The notes under the pieces are model-generated. The model worked only from the letters and a program-made list of their open reading frames with translations, had not been told where the DNA came from and ran no database searches. The position numbers were made by a program, and so were the translations under genes. Shown here piece after piece: positions 11,104 to 21,727 of a stretch of 64,000 nt of DNA. This DNA comes from Hysterangium stoloniferum. Lineage: Eukaryota > Basidiomycota > Agaricomycetes > Hysterangiales > Hysterangiaceae. Position 1 is the stretch's first letter. Each line of letters starts with the position of its first letter. The stretch is from positions 496,001 to 560,000 of the forward strand of contig WHVD01000037.1 of NCBI GenBank assembly GCA_015178975.1. Direction: 5' to 3'.

Positions 11104-12366
11104 GGTGGGAAGGGGTAAAGGGTATGGAGAGATGTCAGTCGGACATATCTAAATAGGAAAATGTCAGTAGTACATATTTAGATGGGAAAATGCCTGGGTA
11201 CGGCCATTGGGGCACGCGTAGGAGATCGCCAAACCCAATAAAACGAGACTGTAATTGAGACTAGTGTCGAGTGTCGCACGATCCCTCGCTTGCCGGGAAA
11301 AGTGCGAACACTCAACGTCCAGCTGAGCGTATGGAGGACTCCCACGCTTTCTGCGACGATCAATTCACAGTCATTATAAATTTTCGCTCATTACACATTA
11401 TCATTCCTTTAAAATTTCTGAATAAGTTTACCCATCCACCCTTGCCCTGATGCCAAGGACAGTATTAAGTGTCAATTTTAAAGGACCGAAAGAAATTGGA
11501 TTTGTTTTATCGGATTAATATTGCGAAGTTATACCGTAAATGCAAAGATGAGCGTGAGTAATTAGAATTAAGTTCGACTGAATCGCTAAAGTTCCGCATA
11601 GTAAATCATCTAGTACGAAACCATGGCACTCGGTTCTTAGCACTTCAGTCTTGAGGGACCTGTAACCTGTCAATTATTACCCCTTGGCTTGTCTGCTGTC
11701 AGATCTGGACATCTGCCGGGATGTGAAAGTGTTCTATGGTCCTTCTTCAATACCAGCAATTGAAAAAAAGGTAATGGGCAAAGAATCCACATGTGGTTGG
11801 ATCTGTGCGACTATTGTTAGAAAGATAAATGGAAGGGGCTGAGTACACTAGAAGTGCACAGACACGAACGCAGACACAGACACCGGAGTTTAACTATGGA
11901 CACATGTAGGTACACATGCTGTAACTAATGTGACGAGGCACAACATCTAACAGGGCCAGCTGAAACTTTCGGAACAGCAAGTAAAAGCTCAAGCATTGCT
12001 CTTAGAAGATCAATGTCTGAAAGTGACAGACTTTGCTAGATAATTTACCCAGACAAAAATCACAATGCATAGTGAGATCTACTCCACCTGATGGATGAGA
12101 TGAAGCATGTGATCAACATCTTCAAGCATCTGCACTCCGATAAAGTTGTCTGACTCTTCAACTGCTCCTCAGCCCACAAAGCCGTGAGAGATAGGGCTAA
12201 GTTTCTAAGAACTTGCACCACTAATATAATTTCTGATTTTATTATATTTTTTAACATATTTTATTTCCTTTTATATTTCCGAGATATTCATTGAATATCT
12301 CCTATTAATAGTTTGAAGGTCTATGTAGGCATGTGGATGCTCATGGACACATAAACACATGTACAG
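11104..12366. other. Intergenic, nothing recognised
   Basis: It probably holds the lysozyme promoter near 11104-11400. The remainder shows no coding signature or repeat I can name; short frames at 11178-11363 and 12060-12257 have no support. Confidence 0.4.
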
Positions 12367-13608
12367 TATACTATAGTAGACACCCTATGTAAGTGTCAAA
12401 TCAGACATTTTTACCCAGAAACCACAACTTGCTAGATATCCTTTAAAGTGTCCATTGCAAGTTGTAATTAGGGTGCCATCTCAAATGGGCAAAGAAGTGC
12501 AAATAAAAATCATGTGACCTGTCAAAATTAGATATATATATAGCTGTTCACTTTCTAGTTCAACAACATCCTCACAACTCAACATTCTACACCATGAAAG
12601 CTCTTACTCCTCCTCAGGTTAGCCACATTTTCATTTTGCTCAATAAGGGCAACTCTGCTTCTCAGATCTCTGCAATCACTGGCAGAGGTCAATTTACTAT
12701 ATCCAGAATTCACTTTACTCATTGCCCATCACTTTCCAAAGCACCTGGTGGCCATCCATGCAAGCTTTCTCCCTCAGATATTCATTATTCCCTCTAACAA
12801 ATCACTTCTCAGAAGGCAGAACATGCCACTGAGGTCACCAAAATCCTTCAAAATATGACTGGAGAGTTTATTTCAGTGAAGAATTTTCATAGAGCACTCA
12901 AGAAAGCTGGAATGAGAGCTGTGGTGAAGAGAAAAAAGCCTTTACTCACTAAGAGGCATAGGAAGGCAAGGATGGGCTTTGCTCTGGGACACAAGGACTG
13001 GACTGTGGATGATTGGAAGAGGTTTGTTTGGTTAGATGAGACAAAAATCAATTGTTTGGGGTCAGATGGGAGGAAGTAGATATGGAAAAGGGCAGGAGAG
13101 GGGCTCAGTGATAGGGTGGTTGAGGGTACAGTCAGGTTTGGAGGAGGAAATCTGATGTTGTGAAGCTGTATGTTGTGGGAAGGACCAGAATATTCCACCA
13201 AAATTAATGGAAGGATGGATGCTGACCTTTATGTTAGCATTCTGGAAGATGAACTTCAAGTAATCATGAAGTATTATGGCAAGAACACAGAAGATGTGGT
13301 CTTTCAGCAAGATAATGATCCCAAACACAAGAGCAAGAAGGCCACCAATTGGTTTAAAGATAATGGATTTGTGGTCATGATATGACCACCTCAGTCTGCT
13401 GACCTTATCCAATTGAACACCTCTGGTATTATCTCAAAAAGAGGCTGGGAGAGTATGAAGTGGCACCTAAGAGTATTCATGAGTTGTGGGAGGGGTTTAG
13501 ACAGAGTGGGAGAAGATCCCTGCCTCTACTTGTCAGAATTTGATAGAGAGTATGCCTAGAAGAGTTGAGGCTGTTTTGAAGGCCAATGGAAGCTATATCA
13601 AGTACTAG
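12367..13608 (+). pseudogene. Tc1/mariner transposase, inactivated
   Basis: From the methionine at 12594 the reading matches a fungal Tc1-type transposase. It has an N-terminal helix-turn-helix (LTPPQVSHI..LL), then the DDE core with WLDETKIN, a glycine-rich GGGN, QQDNDPKHKSKKA, and the tail ending GSYIKY at 13608. In-frame stops or frame changes occur near 12797, 13079, 13162, 13385 and later, so it cannot encode a full protein. One of the stops (13079) falls where a Trp codon is expected (GRKW), consistent with single-base decay. The upstream 170 bp resemble leader sequences at 20530 and 19745, so relatives of this element are nearby. Confidence 0.85.
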
Positions 13609-13635
13609 ATTGTTTGATTTGTATTCTTTTTATAC

Positions 13636-13848
13636 CAGGGACAAAACCCTTCCAATGTGATTTTATTATTATTTTATTTATAGCATGGAAAATACCAGTG
13701 CTTATGTCATAATATTTTAATGGCATATAGATAACATATAGACCTAACCAACCACCAAATTTCAGGTCTGTATCTACAGTGGTTCTTGAGTTATTCAAGA
13801 ATCTTTGTATAACTAAAAATTATTGGAAGGGTTTTGTCTCTCACTGTA
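13636..13848. repeat. Short inverted-repeat element beside the Tc1 remnant
   Basis: GGGACAAAACCCTTCCAAT near 13638 is repeated in reverse complement at about 13824-13842. The ends are about 200 bp apart, with AT-rich sequence between. It may be the 3' end of the Tc1 element or a separate small MITE inserted there. Confidence 0.55.
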
Positions 13849-13885
13849 CATATAAGGTCAATACTCTTTGTATATGTTACAACTG

Positions 13886-14785
13886 TGTCATAACCATGTC
13901 GCAATCCGACAGTCCCTGAGAATACTACAGTCTATTGATGTTCCAAGTTATTGATCAAGTCATCATTTCGGCAACCTTCGGAACACCGACACTGACGTAT
14001 ACCTTCACAGTGATCAAACCCCATTTATGCCCCTGTCAAAATATACTTGTACCATCTGGTTATGCTTTGATACATCCCTTTTCATTATGATGATCCGTTT
14101 TACTCTATGTTTCACATGTCCCCATATATACTTATAGCCCATGGACTATTCCCTTTTCTTGTAATTCCACTCTCAGCTAAATCTTGGCTTCCGATCTTAT
14201 CGTAACCTTCTGGTTTCTAGTCAAGTTTATTTGTCAATCGTGTTTCTGCTCTTCCCTTAGTTAGTAGTTTCTAGATGCCGACAACTCATATATAAACCCA
14301 CTGTAAATGTAGTTATTGGACAATCAGAATATCGACTTAGATCGACTTAGATACCCCCCTAATTTCTGACTCCATTATCTATTCATGACCACCACATTCC
14401 GACTCCATCCGATTTACGATTCAACCTACATTTATGACTTCAACCTTTAATCTCTGACTCTCAGTCTCCAACTCTCTCAGTCTCCAACTCTCTCAGTCTC
14501 CAACTCTCTCAGTCTCCAACTCTCTCAGTCTCCAACTCTCTCAGTCTCCAACTCTCTCAGTCTCCGACTCTTGGGTTCCGACCCCTCAGCCCAACCCTCG
14601 ACTTATCCTTCAGTTTCTGATTGGTAGTTTACCAAGAGGTTTACTTGACAGGACTAGTTTCTGCCTACCTGAAATTTAAGGATACCCAACAGTAACTTGC
14701 TAGGGTGCAGCACATAAGCTGAAGCCAAGTCCTTCCGATCGGTCCCCATCGGCCTACCAACATCCATCAGTTTCTGTTCTTAACA
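13886..14785 (+). repeat. LTR (family 1), plus orientation, enlarged by a tandem repeat
   Basis: Its start (TGTCATAACC..GTCGCA) and end (TTCTTAACA) match the family 1 LTRs. It is about 900 bp rather than 720-740 bp, partly because a 16-bp unit is repeated at 14461-14570. It carries the hairpin motif at 14708-14721. No clear target duplication remains. Confidence 0.8.
14461..14575 (+). repeat. Tandem repeat, 16-bp unit, about 7 copies
   Basis: The unit actctctcagtctcca is repeated almost perfectly inside the LTR. Other family 1 copies have a single diverged equivalent here, so this is a local expansion. Confidence 0.9.
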
Positions 14786-14789
14786 ACTT

Positions 14790-15946
14790 CCCAGAAATAT
14801 GTCCATGGAGTTTTGGAGAATTAGTCTGGGAGTTTCCAGGGGTTAGTAATGGGAGTATCGGAATATTACCAGAGTACAGATGGACTTGGCTTTAGCTTAT
14901 GTGCTGCACCTTCATGCACTCACTCGGATGTCCATATTTCAGAGGATGGATAAATGCTGAAGAGTTTACAGATACTTGGAAGTTCCAGGAGTTCTGGACA
15001 CCTAGAGTCCAGAGAGTTCCAAAGATTGAGTATACAGAAAGACAGAAGAGATACAAACTAATTCAAGATTAAAACTAAAGAGTAAGTACATTACTATGGA
15101 AGACTATATAGATGTTCCAGTAATTGTACTACAAATCCAGAAGTATAATAAGACAGATTAGGATGAAGACTCTGAAACAGGAATACAACAATAAGTCAGA
15201 TAAATGGGGAAACAAGGATGGGGACAGATCAGGGTCTATAATACCTGCTAACATTTCAGAAGTGGGATCTTTGAGATGCAGTCATTCTGTGGTTGGGGGG
15301 TTTTCAACATCTTTACCCTTGTCAGGGGCAGCAGACTCCTTGTGCTTGGAGTCATCCAGATTTTCTACTTCTTTGAAACAGGATTCATCTGTGGTGTCTG
15401 GGTCGTTTCTGGATGTCTGGGTGGTATACAAGATGAGTGGTGACCAGAGTATAGAGCACTCCAGTTGTTCAGATGGTTTCTTTCCTGGAGGCATGATTGA
15501 GACAATCTGTGAGATTTGATCAAAAAATACTGTTAAATATGGAGCTCACAGGTGGGTCTCCAGAGGAAACCCATGGAAGTTCTGAGGAAGGACTTGGCTT
15601 CAGCTTATGTGCTGTGCTCTCACAAAATTGCATTGTTCAACTTCAGACAGGAGTGGACAGGAAACCTTTGGGTTCTGAGAATATGCTGAGACAGATACTC
15701 AGTCAAAGCTAAGTTGATTTTCCAATCAGATTGTAAGTACAGAGAGTAGCTGGACTATATAGACTAGTAGATTATTGTACTATATATCCAGAGAGACAAA
15801 AAGACATAACAAGCATACAATAAGACAATAAACCAGAGGTCAAATGGATTCAGAATAAGGGGCAGACTGAACCAGATATTCAAATGGGCAAAGACAGATT
15901 GGGAACAAGGGTCCAGAATGTCCAGGCAGAGTCCAGTGACTGGTTT
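14790..15946 (-). mobile_element. Decayed LTR retrotransposon remnant, minus orientation
   Basis: Two LTR-like blocks of similar build flank a short internal piece. Each has, in minus-strand order, a TATATAG-type box and the hairpin motif (14893-14906 and 15601-15614). The internal piece contains a minus-strand frame (15494-15282) starting MPPGKK followed by acidic, polar sequence, as at the start of a Gag protein. No RT or integrase is present. The right LTR is interrupted at 15947 by a later solo-LTR insertion and continues after 16760. Confidence 0.55.
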
Positions 15947-16759
15947 TGTTAGGATACGTACAGGGCGGGTTTCTGGAGAAACCTGTGGGATATCCAGTAG
16001 GACTTGGCTTCAGCTTATAGGCTGCACCCTCACTAGATCATGTTGTCCAATTTCAGATGGATGGATGGGAATCCCGGGGAGTCCGGGCAGGGGTTGTGGG
16101 TCAAGGGTCATAGTTCAGAGGTTGTGGGTCGTGAGTTGAGATTGGTGAGAGAGATAGATGCGCTGGAGCCCGTGGGCTCCGACTAGTGTGAGTGGTGTAA
16201 TTCAAGTAGGGTTTTAGAGCGGAAAATGTATTAGATTACTGGGGGGAATCTAAGCCAATTTTCTGACTGGATTGTATGTACAACATCTGCCAGTTTAAAT
16301 AGACCATGGAGTGAATGTCATACCAAATCCAGTAATAATGAAATGAAATGAGCAAAATATAAAATGGGAATAGTAAACACCAATTTGGTGTTGGAACGGG
16401 ATGGAACAGAGCAGAGTCCAAATAGTGACAAATCATAAACCATAATGGGAAACGGTGTGGAAGCGGAGTCCGAATCGTGACAGGTCATTTGACTAAAATG
16501 GGAATGGGGCTCAGTTAGAGGGATGACGGGTTTTCTGAGCGGGGTCCAGTGACTGATGCACAGGACGAGGTCAGAAATAGACATAGATGGAGTCCAGTGG
16601 GTTTTCCGGTGATTGAAACACAATGTAACAAAGACGAACGTAGACAAGTCTGACGTATGGAGTCCGGTGGGAATTCTGGTGAACTGATAATGGGTGTGTA
16701 TAGGGCGCAGGTGCGTATAAGTTAGTGCCCGGAGTCTGGCGGGATTTCCGGTCGTAACA
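15947..16759 (-). repeat. Solo LTR (family 3), perfect 5-bp target duplication GGTTT
   Basis: On the plus strand it reads TGTTAGGATACG ... GGTCGTAACA, about 813 bp. GGTTT occurs immediately on both sides (15942-15946 and 16760-16764). A TATA-like 'tttaaatag' lies near 16290 and the hairpin motif at 16011-16024. The 820-bp copy at 18913-19732 is its partner in the opposite orientation. No internal genes remain. Confidence 0.9.
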
Positions 16760-16764
16760 GGTTT

Positions 16765-17900
16765 GTACAATATAGAGAGTTGGATATCTATAGGATGGGT
16801 TGTGGGTTCTGGCAGGTTTCCTAGTCCCATTAGTATCTCGTCATTTCAGACTCCCACAACTTGTTTTTCACCAAGAAACCTTTGTTGTTTCATTGTCGGA
16901 CCCCCTGCCCATGCCATTATGCCTTACAGTGCCCCTGACACTTATGTGCACTGTACCCTAGTTCCTTAGCACCCTATTCTGTCTTTGTCCCATCTGCTCT
17001 TCCATCCCTGTCCCTACATACAATACATATGTACTGTATATACCTTACTTGCCACCTCACACCCTTTTAACACTGTTCCTTAGTACTATACATACACTAG
17101 TTTCCATTGCTTTCCACCTTGTCATCACTTCTCTATGATCCACTTTACACTTCACTTCTCTGATCAGCCTTCCAATCATCCATCTTGATATAGTATAAAG
17201 TTCTTTTCATGTATGCTACAGTTCCTCAGTTTGAATATCGACTTAGATTACCCTCTCTTAGTTCTCAGCCCTCTCCTCTCACCATTATACCCTTAGAAGT
17301 GGTCTTTGGCAAGCCACAACCCCTTATTATTTGACTCTTAGTGATTCAGCCCTCCAGTTGACTGAGCCAAGTGTTGATTTATATTTATATTGTACTATCC
17401 ACTCTTGTTATGAATGTCACGAATTGATTATTCTTTGATAAAGTCGAATAATATTCTATTAACCGAACTTGAAAGCCTCGTTCGACGAAGTATATATTCG
17501 CCCTGTCGATGAAGTAAGAGGCTATTACCAGTTGCGAGAACTCACGGAAGTATTTGTCGAAGAAGTTACGACAAGTTAGATTACTAATACCACTAATATA
17601 CAGATATTTCGACTGACTTCCCTCACTCCTTTCGTAGCCCTTTTATGCTTTTCGTCATATCGAAATGAGACATGTTGAAAGAGATTCGATGGTATCGAAT
17701 AATGTTCGGTTTTGTCGAGTTGAATTCGATAGGTCGAAGAGTTGTCGAAAGTTACCTTTGAATGTTTGTGACAATATGTGACATGTGACAGTTGTGACAA
17801 TGAACCTACAAGCTCAAATTTTGATAATATTCAATTCAACTTTCCTTCAACTTTCCAACTCAATTTCCAACTCAACTATTTTTTGAGATTCTTCAATTTG
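16765..17900. other. Repeat-derived intergenic sequence, no gene
   Basis: This holds the continuation of the interrupted older LTR, then AT-rich sequence. From 17430 to 17760 there are many copies of the tetramer TCGA and of 'gtcgaa' words, as in a worn palindromic repeat. No coding signal. Confidence 0.4.
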
Positions 17901-18641
17901 TGTTATGACCGTGTCACAGCCGTTCGGCCCCAACGTTATCGCCACCTATCGACGATTCAAGTTATCGCTCAAGTTACCACATTGGAAACCATCGCCCCCG
18001 ATGCTGACGTATGCTTTTGCGATGATCAAACTCCGTTTACACCCACATCAAAATATACTCATACTATCTGGTTAAACTTTTGATACGTCCCTTTTATTAT
18101 GATGATCTGTTCTACCCTATGTTTCACATATGCCTATATATACTTGTAACCCTCGAACTATTTCCTTTTCCCGTAATTACGCTCTCAGTTATCTCTTCAG
18201 CCTCCGAACTAATCATAAACTTCCCGTTCCTAGTCAAGCTTATTGTCAATACCCTATTCCACTCTTCTCCTAGTTAGTATTTTCTAGATGCCTGATACTT
18301 GTATATGAGCCCGCTGTAGTTGTAGTTACTAGGCAATCAGAATATCGACTCAGAATACCCTCTTACACCTCTAGCAGTCTTGTACTAAGAATCCCCTCAT
18401 CTGCCTTTGCGTGCACTCGTCCACTCTCGGTCGCGACCCTTGGCCCAGCACTTGACTTAATCTTCGGTCCCGATCGGTATCTCACCGAAAGGAACTCGTT
18501 AGGATTAGTCTTCGCCCACCCAAAATTTAAGGACACTCAACAGACATTTGCAAGGGCACAGCACATATGTAAGCTGAAGCCAAGTCCTTCCGATCGGTCC
18601 CTGTCGGCCAACTGACATCAGTCAGTTTTCAGTTCTTAACA
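17901..18641 (+). repeat. Solo LTR (family 1), perfect 5-bp target duplication ATTTG
   Basis: It runs TGTTATGACC ... TTCTTAACA, 741 bp, flanked on both sides by ATTTG (17896-17900 and 18642-18646). It has the family TATA region near 18133 and the hairpin motif at 18559-18576, with a 4-bp insertion in the loop. It is the best-preserved family 1 insertion here. Confidence 0.92.
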
Positions 18642-18912
18642 ATTTGTCTCAGTTTGACATCGTTGATGATTTCACTCTGATATCATATTATCATCATAGG
18701 TAAATGATAGATAGTATAAAAGGACAATGATAGGAACAAGGGAAATCAGTGTGAGGAGTATGCTTTTACCACAGTTTCATTGTGGTAAAACACTCCTTTT
18801 ATTTTATTTATATTTTACACATTTTATTCATATTTTTCTATCCTTTATATTCTTTGAATATTGCACCATTTCATTAGTTCGAAGCTTTGTGTATACTTGC
18901 GGGTGCACTCAC

Positions 18913-19732
18913 TGTTACGACCCGGACAAATCCCGCCGGACTCCGGGCACTAACTCGTACGCCCCCACGCGCTACAAGCACCAATCGTCTGTTTATAGGA
19001 TTTCCCGCCCGGACTCCGTTACGTCAAGACTCGTTACGTTCGACCTCATTAAGACACATATCAGTCACCGGACTTCCCCCGGACCCCGTCTCTGTCTATG
19101 TCCGTCTTCGTCCCACGCATCAGTCACCGGACCCGCTTAGAATCCCGTCACCGCTCTAATCGAGCCCCGTTCCCGTTTTAGTCAAATGACCTGTCACGAT
19201 TTAGGACTCCGCTCCCGCTCCGTTTCCCGTTATGGGTTATGCTTTGTCACGATTCGGACTCCGCTCCGTTCCGTCCCGTTCCTAACACCAATTTGGTGTT
19301 TACTATTCCCGTTTTATGTTTTGCTCGTCTCGTCTCATTATTACTGGATTCGGTATGTCATGCATTCCACGGTCTATATAAACTGGCAGATGTTGTACAT
19401 ACAATCCAGTCAGAAAATTAGCTTAGATTCCCCCCAGTAATCTAATACATTTTCCTCTCTAAAACCCTACTCTCATCAGACCGCTCGCACTAGTCGGAGC
19501 CCGCGGGCTCCGGCGCATCTATCTCTCTCGACTACCTCGACTCACGACTCTCGACTCACGACCTACGACTCACGACCCACGAACCCCCGCCCGGACTCCC
19601 CGGGATTCCCGTCCGCCTGTCTGAAATTGGACAACACGATCTAGCGAGGGCGCAGCCTATAAGCTGAAGCCAAGTCCTACCGGATATCCCGCGGGTTTCT
19701 CCGGAAACCCGGCCTGAGTGTGTATCCTAACA
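18913..19732 (+). repeat. LTR (family 3), plus orientation, inserted in a Tc1-like remnant
   Basis: It runs TGTTACGACCCGG ... GTATCCTAACA, about 820 bp, and is the reverse-orientation match of 15947-16759. A TATATAA box lies at about 19374 and the hairpin motif at 19653-19666. Flanks are CTCAC and CTCGG, a possible but worn duplication. The sequence right after it resembles the 5' leader of the Tc1-like element at 20520. Confidence 0.85.
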
Positions 19733-20320
19733 CTCGGCACCAAATAGAACTCAGCCACACTTTTACCCAAGCACCACCACTTGTAAGACACAAACTAGGT
19801 CTACAGTGAGCGGTGATCAGGGTAACATGTCAGCTACCACATAGGTAGCATTATCTGAGCTAGTGAACACTTCTGGCCTCAAACTATAGCAGTCAAGGCC
19901 TCCACTTGAATCATCTTTCTTCCCATTCTACTCATTTCTTCGTATATAGAATGGTCAGAACTTCCACCACTCTTCACAGTCAGTCAGAAAATCTGTACAA
20001 TAATTATATTATTAACTGTATTATATAATCATCAAACGTTTCCAAGACCTTCTTTGATTTAATTATTTGTGAGCCTCTGTGTCCTATCTTTGCCTCATGT
20101 TTTATCAACAGGACAAATTAATACTTTGTCAAATGAGGCATCTGTACTCAATATTGTTGAATATTCTTCAATTGTTTATTCAACTTTATTGAGTAAAATC
20201 TGATTCATGTCAGCTCTGTTTGAAATACCAGAGCACCCTGACAGTTTGTGTGAGGGTGCAACATATAAGTTAAAGCCAAGCTCCACTACAGTTATAGAGT
20301 TGGACCTCCCAACAGTATGA
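19733..20320 (+). mobile_element. Non-coding Tc1-like leader remnant joined to an LTR-type tail
   Basis: It begins with a block like that at 20529 and 12400 (TTTTACCC.. then a long hairpin). It also shares 'agaacttccaccactcttcac' (19960) with 20910. Near 20259-20272 lies a variant of the LTR hairpin motif in a 'gagggtgcaacatataag' context. No transposase frame remains. Confidence 0.45.
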
Positions 20321-20500
20321 TCTCTATTGTCAGCCCCTGTGAGAGGTATGGCGAAATATACTCAGGAAATATAGTCTGGATGAGCTCATACTATATTTCC
20401 ATTATTATTTCTACTTTCTCTCTATTTTATTATACACTTATATTTAGTTCGACAACCTATGTATGCGGTACATCGACTCTTGTGGGCGCATACACACCAG

Positions 20501-20945
20501 GCTTACAGTATGTATTCTAGTGCCCGTAATTAGAACTCAGACACTTTTTACCCTGCAACCACAACTTATCCAGACATCAGTTAGTGTCCTGTAAGTTGTG
20601 ATTGGGGTATCGTCTCAACTGTCACAGACAGGCTTTAACTATCTATGCAATTAGAGTTTCAAACTGTATCAGTCAAAACTCCATCTATATCTCAATTCAC
20701 GTGGACTACATCTGCGCTACTCTATTATTTGACTCTCTTGTTACTCTCTTCTACACTCGAGCAGTCATTTGGAATCACACTTAACAGTCAATTCCCTTTA
20801 TTTGTTTTAGCTTTCTACTCTACTTTAGATAGCTATTTCACTCAATTGTATTGAACTAAGTAGTCAATACATCTTCGTGTCGTACCTAAACGGTCGATAT
20901 TCTTCATATATAGAACGGTTAGAACTTCCACCACTCTTCACAGCC
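20501..20945 (+). mobile_element. Tc1-like element 5' remnant
   Basis: The start TACAGTATGTATTC..AGTGCCCG is typical of fungal Tc1-type terminal repeats. It is followed by the hairpin block at 20540-20625 and a leader that ends with the same 'agaacttccaccactcttcaca' as the previous copy. There is no transposase. Confidence 0.45.
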
Positions 20946-21727
20946 CCCCAATTAACTTGTTTCTTTTTATTGGCCCTCTGACTTAGAGCACTCTCCCCTT
21001 CCTGGCTTAGATCTTAACAGGTCCTAACAATTGATCTCAAAGCTTCTGAGAGAGGCTTGCCAACACCAGTTGTTGCAATATCCACCAAAAAGGAAAATCT
21101 CCCTTACCCATCCCTATCCTTGCCCTGTGTTAAAATACATATGTCTCTATCACATACTCAGGTAGCAGAAGACCCTTGCAATCATGCAGGAAATTATATT
21201 TGCATGTGGCTATATATATAAACTCTAAGAACAATAGAATGCTATATGGGGAAGACAATGGGAATGTGAGAAAAGGAGGGGGATAATGGAACAATAGGGG
21301 AAGGGAACAAAGGAACATGAGCTTGGATGATGTTCGAAATTCAACACCCTCTTCATCCCATCATCCCACCTCCGAGCCCTTCTACACACCACTCCCTCCT
21401 AAACTGGAGCCACCATCTTATAACAGTCATTTACCTTATCTCTAGTCCAGACTGTGCACCAATTCCGAGCCTGTGTTTCTACCTGCCCTGCCCTCCCAAT
21501 CTTGGTTCTAACCAGTAGCCATTTTAATTTTTTTATTGTCAGATTGTGAAGTACATAATATTTAATTTCTGTAATTATTTTAGTTCTTTTTAATATTTAG
21601 TTAATTATTCAAACTTCCTTAAAAGGACAAAACGACTTACAGATTTGCGCAGCCTCTTGAGAAACAGACAGACAATCGGGTTTCCTTACGTAATCGGGAC
21701 GTATTCATAACTTTTTTGCTGGTCAAA
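20946..21727. other. Intergenic, upstream of PPT1
   Basis: No repeat or gene recognised. The last 150 bases should contain the Ppt1 promoter and 5' leader. Confidence 0.4.

Noticed and set aside
15124-15519. 131-aa plus-strand frame beside Gag-like sequence
   Set aside because: The opposite strand carries the Gag-like start MPPGKK with typical acidic residues; the plus frame has no family signature.
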